DNA from: Streptomyces spororaveus
GTDB taxonomy: Bacteria; Actinomycetota; Actinomycetes; Streptomycetales; Streptomycetaceae
Direction of reading: 5' to 3'
Length of the DNA stretch: 64,000 nucleotides
Assembly (NCBI RefSeq): GCF_016755875.1
Contig: NZ_BNED01000005.1
Span: 4,416,001 to 4,480,000, forward strand
In this document: one piece after another, positions 22,723 through 32,469 of the stretch
Position numbering within the stretch: the stretch's first letter is position 1
How the letters are laid out: every line of letters begins with the position of its first letter
Program-made: the position numbers and the translations under genes
The notes under the pieces: model-generated
Database searches by the model: none
What the model was told of the DNA's origin: nothing
Seen by the model: only the letters and a program-made list of their open reading frames with translations

Positions 22723-23064
22723 TCAGGCGGTCTTGACCTCGACGAACTCCGAGAGGTCACGCAGGATGGCGGCCTTCGGCTTGGCACCGACGATGGTCTT
22801 GGCGACCTCGCCGCCCTGGTAGACGTTCAGCGTCGGGATGGACATGACGCCGTACTTGGCAGCCGTGGCCGGGTTCTCGTCGATGTTGAGCTTGACGATC
22901 TCGATCTGGTCGCCGTACTCGGCGGCGATGGCCTCGAGGGACGGCGCGATCTGGCGGCACGGTCCGCACCAGGCGGCCCAGAAGTCCACCAGTACGGGCT
23001 TGTCGCTCTTGAGGACCTGCTCGTCAAAGTCAGCGTCGGTCACGGTCTTGAGGGTGCCGGCCAC
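22723..23064 (-). CDS. trxA: Thioredoxin
   Basis: 113 aa from GTG at 23064. It is a small thiol-disulfide reductant. The active site is WCGPC (C33, C36) within LVDFWAAWCGPCRQIAPSLE, and the cis-Pro loop is MSIPTLNVY. It starts 60 bases after trxB and is regenerated by that enzyme. Confidence 0.97.
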   Translation of the reverse strand: MAGTLKTVTDADFDEQVLKSDKPVLVDFWAAWCGPCRQIAPSLEAIAAEYGDQIEIVKLNIDENPATAAKYGVMSIPTLNVYQGGEVAKTIVGAKPKAAILRDLSEFVEVKTA

Positions 23065-23124
23065 AGCGGCCTCCTTCTTCTTTCCTGCGGGGTGTGGGGT
23101 GGGGCGGTGCGGGGGTCAGACCGG

Positions 23125-24084
23125 TCAGACCGCTGCGTGGACCTTCTCGGCGTCCGCGAGCGCGGCGAGGAAGCGCTCGGCGTCGAGGGCGGCGGAGCAG
23201 CCGGTGCCCGCTGCGGTGATGGCCTGACGGTATGTGTGGTCCACGACGTCACCGGCGCCGAACACGCCGGTGATGCTGGTCCGGGTGGAGGGGGCGTCGA
23301 CCTTGAGGTAGCCCTCCTCGTCGAGGTCGAGCTGGCCCTTGAAGAGCTCGGTGCGCGGGTCGTGGCCGACGGCGATGAAGAGGCCGGTCACGGGCAGCTC
23401 GGAGGTCTCACCGGTCTTGGTGTTGCGCAGGGTGAGGCCGGCGAGCTTCTGGTCGCCGCGGATCTCGGCCACCTCGCTGTCCCAGGCGAACTTGATCTTC
23501 GGGTCGGCGAAGGCGCGGTCCTGCATGGCCTTCGAGGCGCGCAGGCTGTCGCGGCGGTGGACGATCGTGACGGACTTGGCGAAGCGCGAGAGGAAGGTGG
23601 CCTCCTCGATCGCGGTGTCACCGCCGCCGACGACGGCGATGTCGTGGTCCTTGAAGAAGAACCCGTCGCACGTGGCGCACCAGGAGACACCGCGGCCGGA
23701 GAGGGCGTCCTCGTTGGGCAGGCCGAGCTTGCGGTGCTGGGAGCCGGTGGTGACGATGACGGCCTTCGCGCGGTGCACGGTGCCGGCGGTGTCGGTGACG
23801 GTCTTGACCTCACCGCTGAGGTCCACGGCCACGACGTCGTCCGAGATCAGCTCGGCGCCGAAGCGCTCGGCCTGGGCACGCATGTTGTCCATGAGGTCCG
23901 GGCCCATGATGCCGTCCTGGAAACCGGGGAAGTTCTCCACCTCGGTGGTGTTCATCAGGGCGCCACCCGCGGTGACGGCACCTTCGAAGACCAGCGGCTT
24001 GAGCGAAGCGCGTGCGGTGTACAGGGCGGCGGTGTAACCGGCCGGCCCGGAGCCGATGATGATCACGTTTCGAACGTCGCTCAC
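23125..24084 (-). CDS. trxB: Thioredoxin reductase
   Basis: 319 aa from GTG at 24084 ([20 protein letters not shown]). It reduces thioredoxin with NADPH through FAD. The FAD site is GSGPAG (11-16), the redox pair CATC (C136, C139) lies in [11 protein letters not shown], the NADPH site is [12 protein letters not shown] (151-162) with HRR downstream, and the second FAD motif is [10 protein letters not shown]. The order sigma factor, anti-sigma, trxB, trxA is shared with mycobacteria and suggests thiol stress control. Confidence 0.97.
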   Translation of the reverse strand: MSDVRNVIIIGSGPAGYTAALYTARASLKPLVFEGAVTAGGALMNTTEVENFPGFQDGIMGPDLMDNMRAQAERFGAELISDDVVAVDLSGEVKTVTDTAGTVHRAKAVIVTTGSQHRKLGLPNEDALSGRGVSWCATCDGFFFKDHDIAVVGGGDTAIEEATFLSRFAKSVTIVHRRDSLRASKAMQDRAFADPKIKFAWDSEVAEIRGDQKLAGLTLRNTKTGETSELPVTGLFIAVGHDPRTELFKGQLDLDEEGYLKVDAPSTRTSITGVFGAGDVVDHTYRQAITAAGTGCSAALDAERFLAALADAEKVHAAV

Positions 24085-24212
24085 GGGTTTCTTCCTCGTC
24101 TCTGCGGACTGCGTGCTGCCTACCGGGGGCCGGTGCGGACTCTCACCCCACCCAACGGATCCTACGGCGCATGCATTCCCCGCCTGTCGCACTACGGCCC
24201 TGAACGCTTCGG

Positions 24213-25154
24213 CTACCGCGGATAGGTGTGGGTCAGAAGGACCTTTCCGGGCTCTGCCGATCCGGTCCGTTCGCACGCCGTGTCGACGAGGTAGGCGTCC
24301 ACGCGGGCGGAGTCGGCGGGGTGCGGCAGGACGAGGAGGTAGACGGGGGTGCCCTGGTAGCTGCCGGGTTCGGCGGCGAGCGGGGTGTCGGGCCGACCGG
24401 TGGCCTGCTGGACACAGGCGGGGACGGAAGGCGCTGCCCGCTTGTCCCCGGGGGCGGGGCCGGTGTTCTCCAGTCCGAGGGTGTTGTTCTGCTCCGCGGG
24501 AACGTTCTTGGCGCCCTGGCCGTCGGCGAGGAGCTGCCTGACGCTGTCCTGGAGTCCCTGAGCGGTGTAGTCGTCTCCGCCCGCGGCGGCGGACGGCCGT
24601 TCGGCGGAGTCGGATGCCCGGCCGCTGGCGGTTTCGTGGGCGGGCGTGCCCGAGAAGTCGCCGAACAGGAAGAGGCCCAGGGCGCAGGCGGCGGCTCCCG
24701 CCAGACCGGCGAGGACGGCGATCCGGCGGCGGGCGCGGCGTGGGCCGGGGCCGGTTGGGCTGCTCGGGTGACCGGCGGGCCGGGAGTACCTCCCAGCGGG
24801 AGCTGGGGGCGTTCCACGTGAAACATCGCGGTCCGATGCGCGGGGCCGGTCGGCCGGTTCGGCCTGGACCTCGGGCTGGGTGGCGTCGAGGAGGGCCTCC
24901 GCGGCGAGGGCCGCGTCGATGCGGCCGGCGATGTCGGCGGGCATCCGGGCCGGGCCCGGGAGGGTCCCGAGGAGGGAGCGGATCTCCTCCAGGGAAGCGC
25001 GGACATCGGCGCACAGGGCGCAGTCGCCGAGATGGCGGCGGATCTCGGCGGTACGGGACGGGGAGAGAAGACCTTCGGTCAGGTCGGAGATCTCCGAGAC
25101 GTCCGGGTGCCGGATCGCGCCGGTCGTCTCGGACATGCCAGTGGGCGGGGTCAT
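24213..25154 (-). CDS. Zinc-finger transmembrane anti-sigma factor
   Basis: 313 aa. The N-terminal ZAS motif is H41-x3-C45-x2-C48 (HLGDCALC), as in redox-responsive anti-sigma factors. A single membrane segment lies at about 146-168 and an extracellular domain of about 140 residues follows. It overlaps sigM by 4 bases (ATGA), the usual coupling for a sigma and its anti-sigma. A near-consensus parS (24811-24824) is read in frame as DVSRGT (110-115), in the disordered stretch between the ZAS domain and the membrane segment. Confidence 0.9.
   Translation of the reverse strand: MTPPTGMSETTGAIRHPDVSEISDLTEGLLSPSRTAEIRRHLGDCALCADVRASLEEIRSLLGTLPGPARMPADIAGRIDAALAAEALLDATQPEVQAEPADRPRASDRDVSRGTPPAPAGRYSRPAGHPSSPTGPGPRRARRRIAVLAGLAGAAACALGLFLFGDFSGTPAHETASGRASDSAERPSAAAGGDDYTAQGLQDSVRQLLADGQGAKNVPAEQNNTLGLENTGPAPGDKRAAPSVPACVQQATGRPDTPLAAEPGSYQGTPVYLLVLPHPADSARVDAYLVDTACERTGSAEPGKVLLTHTYPR
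24811..24824. other. parS: parS-like site 5 (one mismatch), inside the anti-sigma gene
   Basis: GTTCCACGTGAAAC differs from consensus at one base. The change turns the Glu codon of DVSRET into Gly on the coding strand, giving DVSRGT. Confidence 0.85.
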
Positions 25155-25846
25155 GGTCGTCCACCTCCGCCCTTCACGGTGTCTGGGTCTGGATGCCTGG
25201 GTTCTGCCGCTGGTGGGACGGGTCGGCCCGGCGTCCGGTTCCTTCCCCGCTCGGTGGCGGTGTTATCCCCGGCATTCGTGCGCAGATGAGTGAGGAGCGG
25301 CACGAGTTTCGCCCGGCCGCGTGCGCACCGGCTCTTCACGGTGCCGGTGGGGACGTCGAGGATCTGCGCGGCCTCGGCCACGGGGTATCCCTGCATGTCG
25401 ACAAGGACCAGCGCGGCTCGCTGATCGGCCGGGAGGGTGCTCAGAGCGGCCAGGAGCTGGCGATGGAGGTCCTGGCGCTCCGCGGGTGCCTCCGCGGACT
25501 CGTGGGGCTCCAGAAGGCGCTCCAGGCGGTCCGTGTCGTCGATCGGCGCGGTCCGGCGCGAAGCGGTCTTGCGGGCGCGGTCCAGGCAGGCATTGACGGT
25601 GATGCGGTGCAGCCAGGTGGTGACGGCGGATTCCCCGCGAAAGGTGTGGGCGGCCCGGTAGGCGGAGACCAGAGCGTCCTGCACGGCGTCCGCGGCCTCC
25701 TCCCGGTCGCCGAGGGTCCGCAGCGCCACGGCCCACAGCCGGTCCCGGTGCCGCCGCACGATCTCCCCGAAGGCGTCGGGGTCCCCGGCGACGTGCCGGG
25801 CGAGCAGGTCCCGGTCGCTGTCCCCGCCGGTCGTTGCGTCGAGCAT
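25151..25846 (-). CDS. sigM: ECF RNA polymerase sigma factor, SigM type
   Basis: 231 aa from the ATG at 25846 ([20 protein letters not shown]). Region 2 spans about 22-90 ([32 protein letters not shown]) and region 4 about 128-182 ([37 protein letters not shown]). There are no other domains apart from a Pro/Gly tail of about 45 residues. Position next to trxB/trxA and murJ matches the mycobacterial sigM locus. Overlap with the anti-sigma gene implies coupled translation. Confidence 0.94.
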   Translation of the reverse strand: MLDATTGGDSDRDLLARHVAGDPDAFGEIVRRHRDRLWAVALRTLGDREEAADAVQDALVSAYRAAHTFRGESAVTTWLHRITVNACLDRARKTASRRTAPIDDTDRLERLLEPHESAEAPAERQDLHRQLLAALSTLPADQRAALVLVDMQGYPVAEAAQILDVPTGTVKSRCARGRAKLVPLLTHLRTNAGDNTATERGRNRTPGRPVPPAAEPRHPDPDTVKGGGGRP

Positions 25847-25890
25847 CACGCCTTCCTTCCCGGTGGGAGCGTACGGTGCGGCCAGGACGA

Positions 25891-25933
25891 GTACGAGGGT
25901 CCACTGTGCCGGCGGCGCAGTGGACCCTCGTAC
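25891..25933 (-). terminator. Long hairpin between the pseudokinase gene and sigM
   Basis: A 16-bp stem GTACGAGGGTCCACTG (25891-25906) and CAGTGGACCCTCGTAC (25918-25933), with the loop itself able to pair (GCC-GGC). It lies just past the pseudokinase stop, so sigM probably has its own promoter within the last 50 bases. Confidence 0.88.
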
Positions 25934-25940
25934 GCACGGA

Positions 25941-27758
25941 TCAGGGGGTCGGCTGGTCGCCGATGCCGAGGATCTGGATCTCCTTGACGCCACCGCGGAA
26001 GCCGTCCCCGTCGCCTGCGGCGGGCAGGGCGGTGATGTGGATCAGCACGAAGCGGGTCTTGACCGGAGTGTCCGTCGTGGCCTGCAGCTTCTTCCCCGCG
26101 GTCCCCGGTTTCGAGAGCTCCTGGGGGAAGTCGGAGATGCCCCGCGGCGTGGAGGCCTCCGGGGAGGCGGCGCGGACTTCGACCTTGTGCCCGGCCGCGA
26201 GCATCTCCGCGTTGACACCCGTGACCTCCTGGACGCTGCCCAGGTCGACGACGATGCCACTCCCGTCGTCGTAGCTGTCCAGGTTGCCGAACTTGCCGCC
26301 GTACCCGTAGAAGATCTTGGTGATCCACGCGGTATCGGGGTTCTTGTCGATGGCCTTGTCGGCGTCCTCGGGCTTGATCGGCTCCTTGCCGAACACGGAG
26401 GCACCGGTGATGCGCAGGGGCGCGCTCTCCGGCGGCTTCGGGTTGTCGCCGGTGCCGCCCGACGTGGTGTTGTTGTTGCTGGTGCCGCTGTTGCCCTGCT
26501 GGTTGCCACGGCCCAGGAGGCGGTCGGCCAGCTGCCAGCTGCCCAGGCCGAGGGCGGCGATGAGCAGGGCGGCGACGCCCCACTTGAGGACCTTGCCGGT
26601 ACGGCTCTGCAGCGGGGGCGGCGGAGGCACGACGGGCCGGCTCTGGACGGTGTTCGCGCCGGGAGGCGTGGGACGGCCGTAGTTGCCCTGCTGGTAGGTG
26701 GTGTGCTGGTACTCGGGCGGGGCGGTGAAGGCGGGCTCCGGCGGCCGGATGCGGGGCATCGCGGCCACGGCCTTGGCGAGCTCGTCCGGGGTGGTGCAGG
26801 CGGGCTCCTGACGGGAGGCGGTGGCCCCGTCGTTGGCGAGTGCGCGCATGGCGAGTTCGCCCAGACCGCGGTGGACACCGGCGCGCACCTGGTCGGGGGC
26901 GATCAGGCCGACGCCCTTGGGCAGACCGGTGAGGCCGTACGCGTCGCTCTCGTACGGCCAGCGCTGGGTGAGGGCGGCGTACAGGAGCGCGCCGATGGCC
27001 TCGGTGTCGGCCCGCTGCGGGGTCTCGCTGGTGATGCCGCGCAGGGCGGCGTTCACGGCGAGGCCCCGGATGCGGTACTGGCCCGTGGAGGTGCGCAGTA
27101 TCGCGCTGGGCGTCAGCCGCAGATGGGCCAGGCCCTCGCGGTGCGCGGCGGCCATCGCCTGGGAGACCTGGCTGACGAGCTGGTAGGCCTCGTGGGCCTC
27201 CAGAGGGCCTGCGGCGAGCAGGGCGGTGAGCTCGGTGGCATCGGGCAGCCACTCGTGGACGACGTAGACGAGGTCGTTCTCCTCCACGGCGTCCAGGACC
27301 TGGACGAACCGCGGGTCGCCCAGCAGGGCGGAGGACCGTGCGGCGGCCAGGACGGAGCGCGCACGCGCGTGGTCGGCGGGCATCAGGTGCACGCCCACGG
27401 CCCGGCGCAGTTTCTCGTCCATGGCGCGCCAACTGCTGAATCCGTCCACACGGGTGACGCACTCTTCCAGCCGGTACCGTCTGGCGAGCTTGTGTCCGCT
27501 GTGCAGTTCGGGTGCGGCCGCGGGGGCCGCGTTGGTGCGTTCGCCGTCCTTGTCGGGCATGGGTCCGTCCGCGGCTCGTCCGTTCTGGGTGTCCACCCCG
27601 TCGGACGTGGCCTGTGCCGCCTGAGCGGTCAGCGGCTCATTGCCGCTGTTGTCGGCCACGTCGACGGCAGCCGTGCTACGTTCCGCCACCGTCGTTCCCG
27701 CCTCCCCATCCGTTGCGCGCTGTAGGCCAGTCTGCGAAGCCATGCCAATTGTGCCCAC
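25941..27758 (-). CDS. Membrane-bound pseudokinase (MurJ partner) with extracellular discoidin-like domain
   Basis: 605 aa; an ATG at 27743 is an alternative start. Residues about 85-345 have a kinase fold, but the catalytic residues are lost: HRDxKPxN reads HLRLTPSA and the DFG position reads RGL. After a Pro-rich stretch there is one membrane segment (VLKWGVAALLIAALGLGSWQ), then a Gln/Asn/Gly linker and a beta-rich extracellular domain with ITGASVFG, SGIVVDLGSV and VLIHITAL, like a galactose-binding (F5/8) fold. In Mycobacterium the pseudokinase and this ectodomain are fused to MurJ (MviN, Rv3910) and bind the FHA protein FhaA. Here they form a separate gene 48 bases after murJ. Confidence 0.88.
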   Translation of the reverse strand: MGTIGMASQTGLQRATDGEAGTTVAERSTAAVDVADNSGNEPLTAQAAQATSDGVDTQNGRAADGPMPDKDGERTNAAPAAAPELHSGHKLARRYRLEECVTRVDGFSSWRAMDEKLRRAVGVHLMPADHARARSVLAAARSSALLGDPRFVQVLDAVEENDLVYVVHEWLPDATELTALLAAGPLEAHEAYQLVSQVSQAMAAAHREGLAHLRLTPSAILRTSTGQYRIRGLAVNAALRGITSETPQRADTEAIGALLYAALTQRWPYESDAYGLTGLPKGVGLIAPDQVRAGVHRGLGELAMRALANDGATASRQEPACTTPDELAKAVAAMPRIRPPEPAFTAPPEYQHTTYQQGNYGRPTPPGANTVQSRPVVPPPPPLQSRTGKVLKWGVAALLIAALGLGSWQLADRLLGRGNQQGNSGTSNNNTTSGGTGDNPKPPESAPLRITGASVFGKEPIKPEDADKAIDKNPDTAWITKIFYGYGGKFGNLDSYDDGSGIVVDLGSVQEVTGVNAEMLAAGHKVEVRAASPEASTPRGISDFPQELSKPGTAGKKLQATTDTPVKTRFVLIHITALPAAGDGDGFRGGVKEIQILGIGDQPTP

Positions 27759-27806
27759 AGTCCGACGCTAAGCACGACACACGAAAGGGGGCGACGGTTG
27801 TGCGCA

Positions 27807-29981
27807 TCAGCGCCCCAAACGTCCGCGGACCATTCCGACCATCGCGTTGAGCTCTTCGATCCGCATCCTCTTGGCGGCGATGAGGAACACCGCGGCCAGG
27901 GCGATACCGCCTGCGAGGAGGGCGGTGGCGGAGCCGGTGACTCCGCTGCCCAGCCACTGGGTGACCCCGAAAGCGGCCGCGCCGCCCACGGCGGCGGCCG
28001 GGACGCAGGCGCCGGTGAGACGGGCGTAGGTGCGCATGACGTGCGCGCCGTCGAGGTCGCCACCGAGCCGGGTGCGCAGGCGGCGCCAGGCGACGCCGAC
28101 ACCGACGGCGTAGCCCAGGCCGTAGGCGGCGGCCATGCCGACCACCGCCCACCGTGCGGGAAGCACGAAGAACGAGACCGCGGAGACCGCCGCGTTGACG
28201 GCTGCGACGATCACGGTGTTGTAGAAGGGCGTGCGGGTGTCCTCATAGGCGTAGAAGCCGCGCAGGACCACGTACTGGATGGAGTACGGGATCAGGCCGA
28301 GGCCGAACGCCATCAGGATGTAGCCGATGTTCTGCGCGCCCGCGCCCGAGCCGGCGTAGAGCAGGGTGGCCATCGGGACGCCGAGGGCGAGGAAGGCGAA
28401 GGCGCAGGGCACGATCGCGACGGCCGAGGTGCGCAGCCCGTAGGAGATGTCGTCGCGGACCGCGGCGGCGTCGCCGTCGTGCGCGGAGCGGGAGATGCGG
28501 GGCAGGACGGCCGTCATGACGGAGACGGTGATGATCGCCTGCGGCATCTGCCACAGCAGCAGCGCGTAGTTGTAGGCGGTGATGCCGGTACCGGGGTGGC
28601 CCTGCTTCTCGGCGACGGACCCGGCCCAGGTGGCGAGCTGGGTGACGACCACGAGGCCGACCTGGTTGGCGAGGACGAAGAAGAACGTCCACTTGGCCAG
28701 GCGGGCGGCCTTGCCGAGGCCGTGGCCCCGCCAGTCGAAGCGCAGGCGCGGCTTGAAGCCGGCGTCGCGCAGGTACGGCAGCATCGCGAGCGCCTGGACG
28801 GTGAGGCCGAGCAGGGTGCCCAGGCCCAGCAGGCGCACGCCCTCGGGGGTGACCGTGGTGGCGTTCACGCCGGAGGTGGTGAAGCCGCCGAAGGCCCAGA
28901 TGAAGGCGCCGAAGGTGGCGATCACGACGATGTTGTTGAGGACCGGGGTCCACATCATCGCGCCGAAGCGGCCGCGGGCGTTGAGGATCTGACCGAGGAC
29001 CACGTGGATGCCCATGAAGAACATGGTGGGCAGGCAGTAGCGGGCGAAGGAGACCGCGACGTCCATCTGCTGCGGGTCGGAGGCGATCTTCGGCGACATC
29101 ATCGTGATGAACACCGGTGCGGCCAGGACGCAGATGGTGGTGATGCCCGCCAACAGCACCACGACGAGGGTGAGCAGCCGGTTGGCGTACGCCTGTCCGC
29201 CGTCGCTGTCGTTCTTCATGGCCCGGACCAGCTGCGGGATGAAGACGGCGTTCAGGGCGCCGCCTCCGACCAGCACGTAGATCATCGTGGGCAGGGTGTT
29301 GGCGATCTGGTACGTGTCGTTGAAGGTGCCGACACCGATGGCACCGGCGATGACCAGGGTCCGCAGGAAGCCGGTGATGCGGGAGACGATCGTGCCCGCG
29401 GCCATCAGCGCGCTGGACTTCAGCAGGCTGGAGGCCCGCCCGGCCGGCTTGCTCGGCGCCGGTGCGGCGACGGGCGCCTCCTCGGCGGCGGTGCGGGGCG
29501 CCGCCTCCTGGTCCCGGTACAGGTGCGCGAAGGCGTCGGGTTCGGGCTGATCGTCCGAGGCGCTGGTGACGAGGGAGTCCACGCCGACGAACTGGGTGGT
29601 GGTGGCGTGGTCGCCGTACGGCAGGTGGCGCGAGGGGCCGTCCGGCTCGGGCGGCGGGGTCTGGGCCCAGACGCGCGGGTCGGGAGAGTACGAGGGTGCG
29701 GTCGGCGCGGCGTAGAGCGGGCCGGGCTCCTGGTAGGTGCCGGGCGGCGGCGGCGGGTGCGAGGCCCGGTCGTAGAGCACCTCGGCGACGGGGTCCTGGG
29801 CCGACAGGTCCTGGGACCGGTACGGGTCGTGGTCGTAGGCATCCTGGACATACGGGTCACGTTCCGGCGCGGGCGCAGGCGCGGGAACCTGCCCGGGCAC
29901 CGGGGTGCCCGGGGCAGTGCCCTGGGAGGGCGCGGGCCCACCAGTGCCCTGCGCGCGGTCACCGTCGTACGGCGCGTTCAT
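27807..29981 (-). CDS. murJ: Lipid II flippase MurJ (MviN)
   Basis: 724 aa. It moves lipid II to the outside for peptidoglycan synthesis. Residues 1 to about 205 are disordered and cytoplasmic (Pro/Asp/Tyr-rich). A MurJ core of about 14 membrane segments follows, with the family phrases AGTIVSRITGFLRTLVIAGA and NTLPTMIYVLVGGGALNAVF near its start. It stops after the membrane core, so it lacks the kinase-like part of the mycobacterial protein, which the next gene supplies. Confidence 0.95.
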   Translation of the reverse strand: MNAPYDGDRAQGTGGPAPSQGTAPGTPVPGQVPAPAPAPERDPYVQDAYDHDPYRSQDLSAQDPVAEVLYDRASHPPPPPGTYQEPGPLYAAPTAPSYSPDPRVWAQTPPPEPDGPSRHLPYGDHATTTQFVGVDSLVTSASDDQPEPDAFAHLYRDQEAAPRTAAEEAPVAAPAPSKPAGRASSLLKSSALMAAGTIVSRITGFLRTLVIAGAIGVGTFNDTYQIANTLPTMIYVLVGGGALNAVFIPQLVRAMKNDSDGGQAYANRLLTLVVVLLAGITTICVLAAPVFITMMSPKIASDPQQMDVAVSFARYCLPTMFFMGIHVVLGQILNARGRFGAMMWTPVLNNIVVIATFGAFIWAFGGFTTSGVNATTVTPEGVRLLGLGTLLGLTVQALAMLPYLRDAGFKPRLRFDWRGHGLGKAARLAKWTFFFVLANQVGLVVVTQLATWAGSVAEKQGHPGTGITAYNYALLLWQMPQAIITVSVMTAVLPRISRSAHDGDAAAVRDDISYGLRTSAVAIVPCAFAFLALGVPMATLLYAGSGAGAQNIGYILMAFGLGLIPYSIQYVVLRGFYAYEDTRTPFYNTVIVAAVNAAVSAVSFFVLPARWAVVGMAAAYGLGYAVGVGVAWRRLRTRLGGDLDGAHVMRTYARLTGACVPAAAVGGAAAFGVTQWLGSGVTGSATALLAGGIALAAVFLIAAKRMRIEELNAMVGMVRGRLGR

Positions 29982-30027
29982 CGAAACCCCACCTCATCGT
30001 CCCCAGGCCGACCGGCCACGGCGTCAA

Positions 30028-32283
30028 TCAACGGTCCACTGTCTCACTCGTGCCGGACCCCTCGGTGCTTTGCGCTCCGGTGTCCGGGGACTCGTCACTC
30101 GGCTGCGTGCTCTCCTCGGCGGCCGCACGTGCCGCGACGCGCTTGCGGCTGGCGTACATCTTGATGCCTGCCAGGACCAGGAGGAGCACACCGCCGGCGA
30201 TGACGAGCATCACGGTGGGCGTGATCTCGGTGGCCTCGACGGTGAACTTGCGTTCCTTGCCGTAGGGGACGCCGTCCTTGGTGAACAGCTGCGCCGTGAC
30301 CTCGACGGGGCCGCTCGCCGTGGCGTTGGCGGTGAACTTGACCGTCTGGGTGTGGTCGCCCTGGACGGTCACCTGCTGCTCGCTGTCGCTGAACATCAGG
30401 CGCGTCGGATTGGCGGACTTCACCCTCAGGACGAGGTCGTGGACATCCTGGACCAGGCTGTTCTGGACGCTGACCGGGATGGTGGCGCTGTGTCCGGACA
30501 GGGTGGCGTCGGACTTGGGGATGACCTTGACCTTCTCGGTGAGACCGATCAGGTACTCCTGGACCTGGTCCCGGTAGAGGCGTGCCTCGTCGGGACGTCC
30601 GCGCCAGGAGGCGGACATCTCCCGGTTGGTGGTGTTGCCGAAGGGGATCTCCACGCGGTCGGGCGCGGCGAGGATCACCTTGAAGTGGTCGAGGGTGCTC
30701 TGCGTGGTGCGGATCTTCTCGAAGGCCGACACCGGCAGCTCCTGCTTGCGCAGGGCCTCGGGGTACTGGCCGGCGCCCGGTACCTGCGTGGTGGCCCCGG
30801 GGTCGGGCTTGGCGGCGGCGGCCGCTTCGAGGTCCGCGGGCTGGGTCCAGCGGCCCGCCTGGAGGCCGTGCAGGGCTTCGGCCATCGACTGGACCTGGCT
30901 GACGCTGGGCATCCGCTGCGGGGCGACGACGAAGCTGCGGGGCTCGTCGGTCTTCTGCAGGTTCAGGGCGAGGCTGTGGGCGAGGAACCGCTGTACGGCG
31001 AGCGTGGAGGTGCCGGCGTTCAGCATGTCGCCGTCGAAGGCGGTGGACAGGTCGGCGTCGGCCACGACGGCGGTGGTGCCGGCGCCGATGGGCCGGGCGG
31101 CCGAGGGCGTGTAGCCGAGAGCGCCGCTCTCCACGAGGCTGTCACTGCGGGTGAGGACGTTGTGCGCGCCGGCCGAGGTGGCGACATTGACGATCGAGGG
31201 ATCGATGGCACCGTCCACGGGCCAGGAGAAGTCGGTGGACGCCGGGACGTGCAGGACCGTCTCGACGGCCTGCTTCGCCTTGTCGGTGGCGGGGCGCAGC
31301 TGGCCCAGGGTGCCCGAGACGTCCTTGCCCTGGTGGGCGAGGGAGGCGAGGTCGGGATCGGCGAACGGCAGGGCGACGACCTTCTTGCCCTGGACGGCGG
31401 CCTCCAGGGAGCTCAGCCACTGCTCGGCGACGGCCTTGCTCTTGCCCTGGACGGGCTTGCCGCCCGGGCTGCGGACCCGGTAGCCCTTGGTCATCGCGTC
31501 GACCGTGTAGAGCAGGTCGGGGTCGATGACCCAGGTGATCGGCAGGTCCTTGCCGAGGGTGACCATCCGTTCCAGGCGTCCGCCGGGCCGGAGCTCGTCG
31601 GCCAGGGAGTCGTCGAGGAAGACGGGGGTCTGGAGCTCGTCGGAGCCGGTCTCCGCCGTCACACGGGTGGTGGAGATCAGCGGCCAGGCGTAGGTGAGCT
31701 GGGAGCGCTTGGCGGCGGCCTCCGGCTGCCAGGGCAGGAAGGTCCGCTTGATGCCCATCACCTGCTCGGACGGCCGGCTGTCGGTCACCCCGGACAGGGA
31801 GACGCCGAGCTGGTAGACGCCGTCCTTGTCCAGTTCCAGCTTGTTCACCGGGATCGTGAGCGTGAAGTCCTGGCTGACCTTCGAGGGCAGGGAGGCGATC
31901 TTCACCGCGTACGCCGGGTCGATCTCGCCCGGGTCGGCGCCGGCCCGGAAGCCGGTGCGCTCCGCCGCCTCGTCGATGGACGAGCGGTCCGCGAGCGCGG
32001 GTCCGACCCGCAGACCGACATGCGCGTCGTTGATCGTCTCGGAGCCGGTGTTGAGGACGGTGCCCTGGATGGTGAGGGTGTCGCCCTTGACCGGTGCCGA
32101 AGGGGCCATGGAGGTCAGCTGGACGTCCACGGACGAGGCCTGCGCGGCCTGCGCCCGGGGGGCGGGAGAGTAGATCAGCGCGGCCAGCACGGGCGTCCCG
32201 GCGAGCAGGACGATCGCGCGCCGCAGCCACCGGCGCCGGGCAGGAGCGGGGGACGCCCCCTGGTTGTCTGCCGCCTCGGCCAC
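30028..32283 (-). CDS. DUF6049 family secreted/membrane glycoprotein-like protein
   Basis: 751 aa from GTG at 32283. A signal or anchor segment lies at about 24-48 (RRAIVLLAGTPVLAALIYSP), a large extracellular part follows, and one C-terminal membrane helix (VMLVIAGGVLLLVLAGIKMY) leads to a short basic and then acidic tail. Two Ig-like regions, near the start (VKGDTLTIQGTVLNTGSETI) and end (ATIPVSVQNSLVQDVHDLVL), flank a central domain. It corresponds by position and length to mycobacterial Rv3909. The function is unknown; constant linkage to murJ suggests envelope work. Confidence 0.85.
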   Translation of the reverse strand: MAEAADNQGASPAPARRRWLRRAIVLLAGTPVLAALIYSPAPRAQAAQASSVDVQLTSMAPSAPVKGDTLTIQGTVLNTGSETINDAHVGLRVGPALADRSSIDEAAERTGFRAGADPGEIDPAYAVKIASLPSKVSQDFTLTIPVNKLELDKDGVYQLGVSLSGVTDSRPSEQVMGIKRTFLPWQPEAAAKRSQLTYAWPLISTTRVTAETGSDELQTPVFLDDSLADELRPGGRLERMVTLGKDLPITWVIDPDLLYTVDAMTKGYRVRSPGGKPVQGKSKAVAEQWLSSLEAAVQGKKVVALPFADPDLASLAHQGKDVSGTLGQLRPATDKAKQAVETVLHVPASTDFSWPVDGAIDPSIVNVATSAGAHNVLTRSDSLVESGALGYTPSAARPIGAGTTAVVADADLSTAFDGDMLNAGTSTLAVQRFLAHSLALNLQKTDEPRSFVVAPQRMPSVSQVQSMAEALHGLQAGRWTQPADLEAAAAAKPDPGATTQVPGAGQYPEALRKQELPVSAFEKIRTTQSTLDHFKVILAAPDRVEIPFGNTTNREMSASWRGRPDEARLYRDQVQEYLIGLTEKVKVIPKSDATLSGHSATIPVSVQNSLVQDVHDLVLRVKSANPTRLMFSDSEQQVTVQGDHTQTVKFTANATASGPVEVTAQLFTKDGVPYGKERKFTVEATEITPTVMLVIAGGVLLLVLAGIKMYASRKRVAARAAAEESTQPSDESPDTGAQSTEGSGTSETVDR

Positions 32284-32469
32284 GCGCTAGCCCGTCCCTC
32301 GAAGTGTCAGTGGTCGTCTTTTCTGCGTCCACGCATGGTAACGAGGCCCGCTGTGTGCGAGTGCCGCGCCTTGCTCCACATGATCGGCTCAGGGCCCCGG
32401 CGGCCGTGTACCGGGGTGGCCGCAAAACGGGGCGGTCCCCGGGGGGCCGGGCACGTACCCTTTTCAGTT

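Noticed and set aside
29905..32469. Long upstream extension of the cca frame
   Set aside because: The first 850 codons lie antisense to DUF6049 and murJ coding sequence. Homology starts only at the GTG at 32470.
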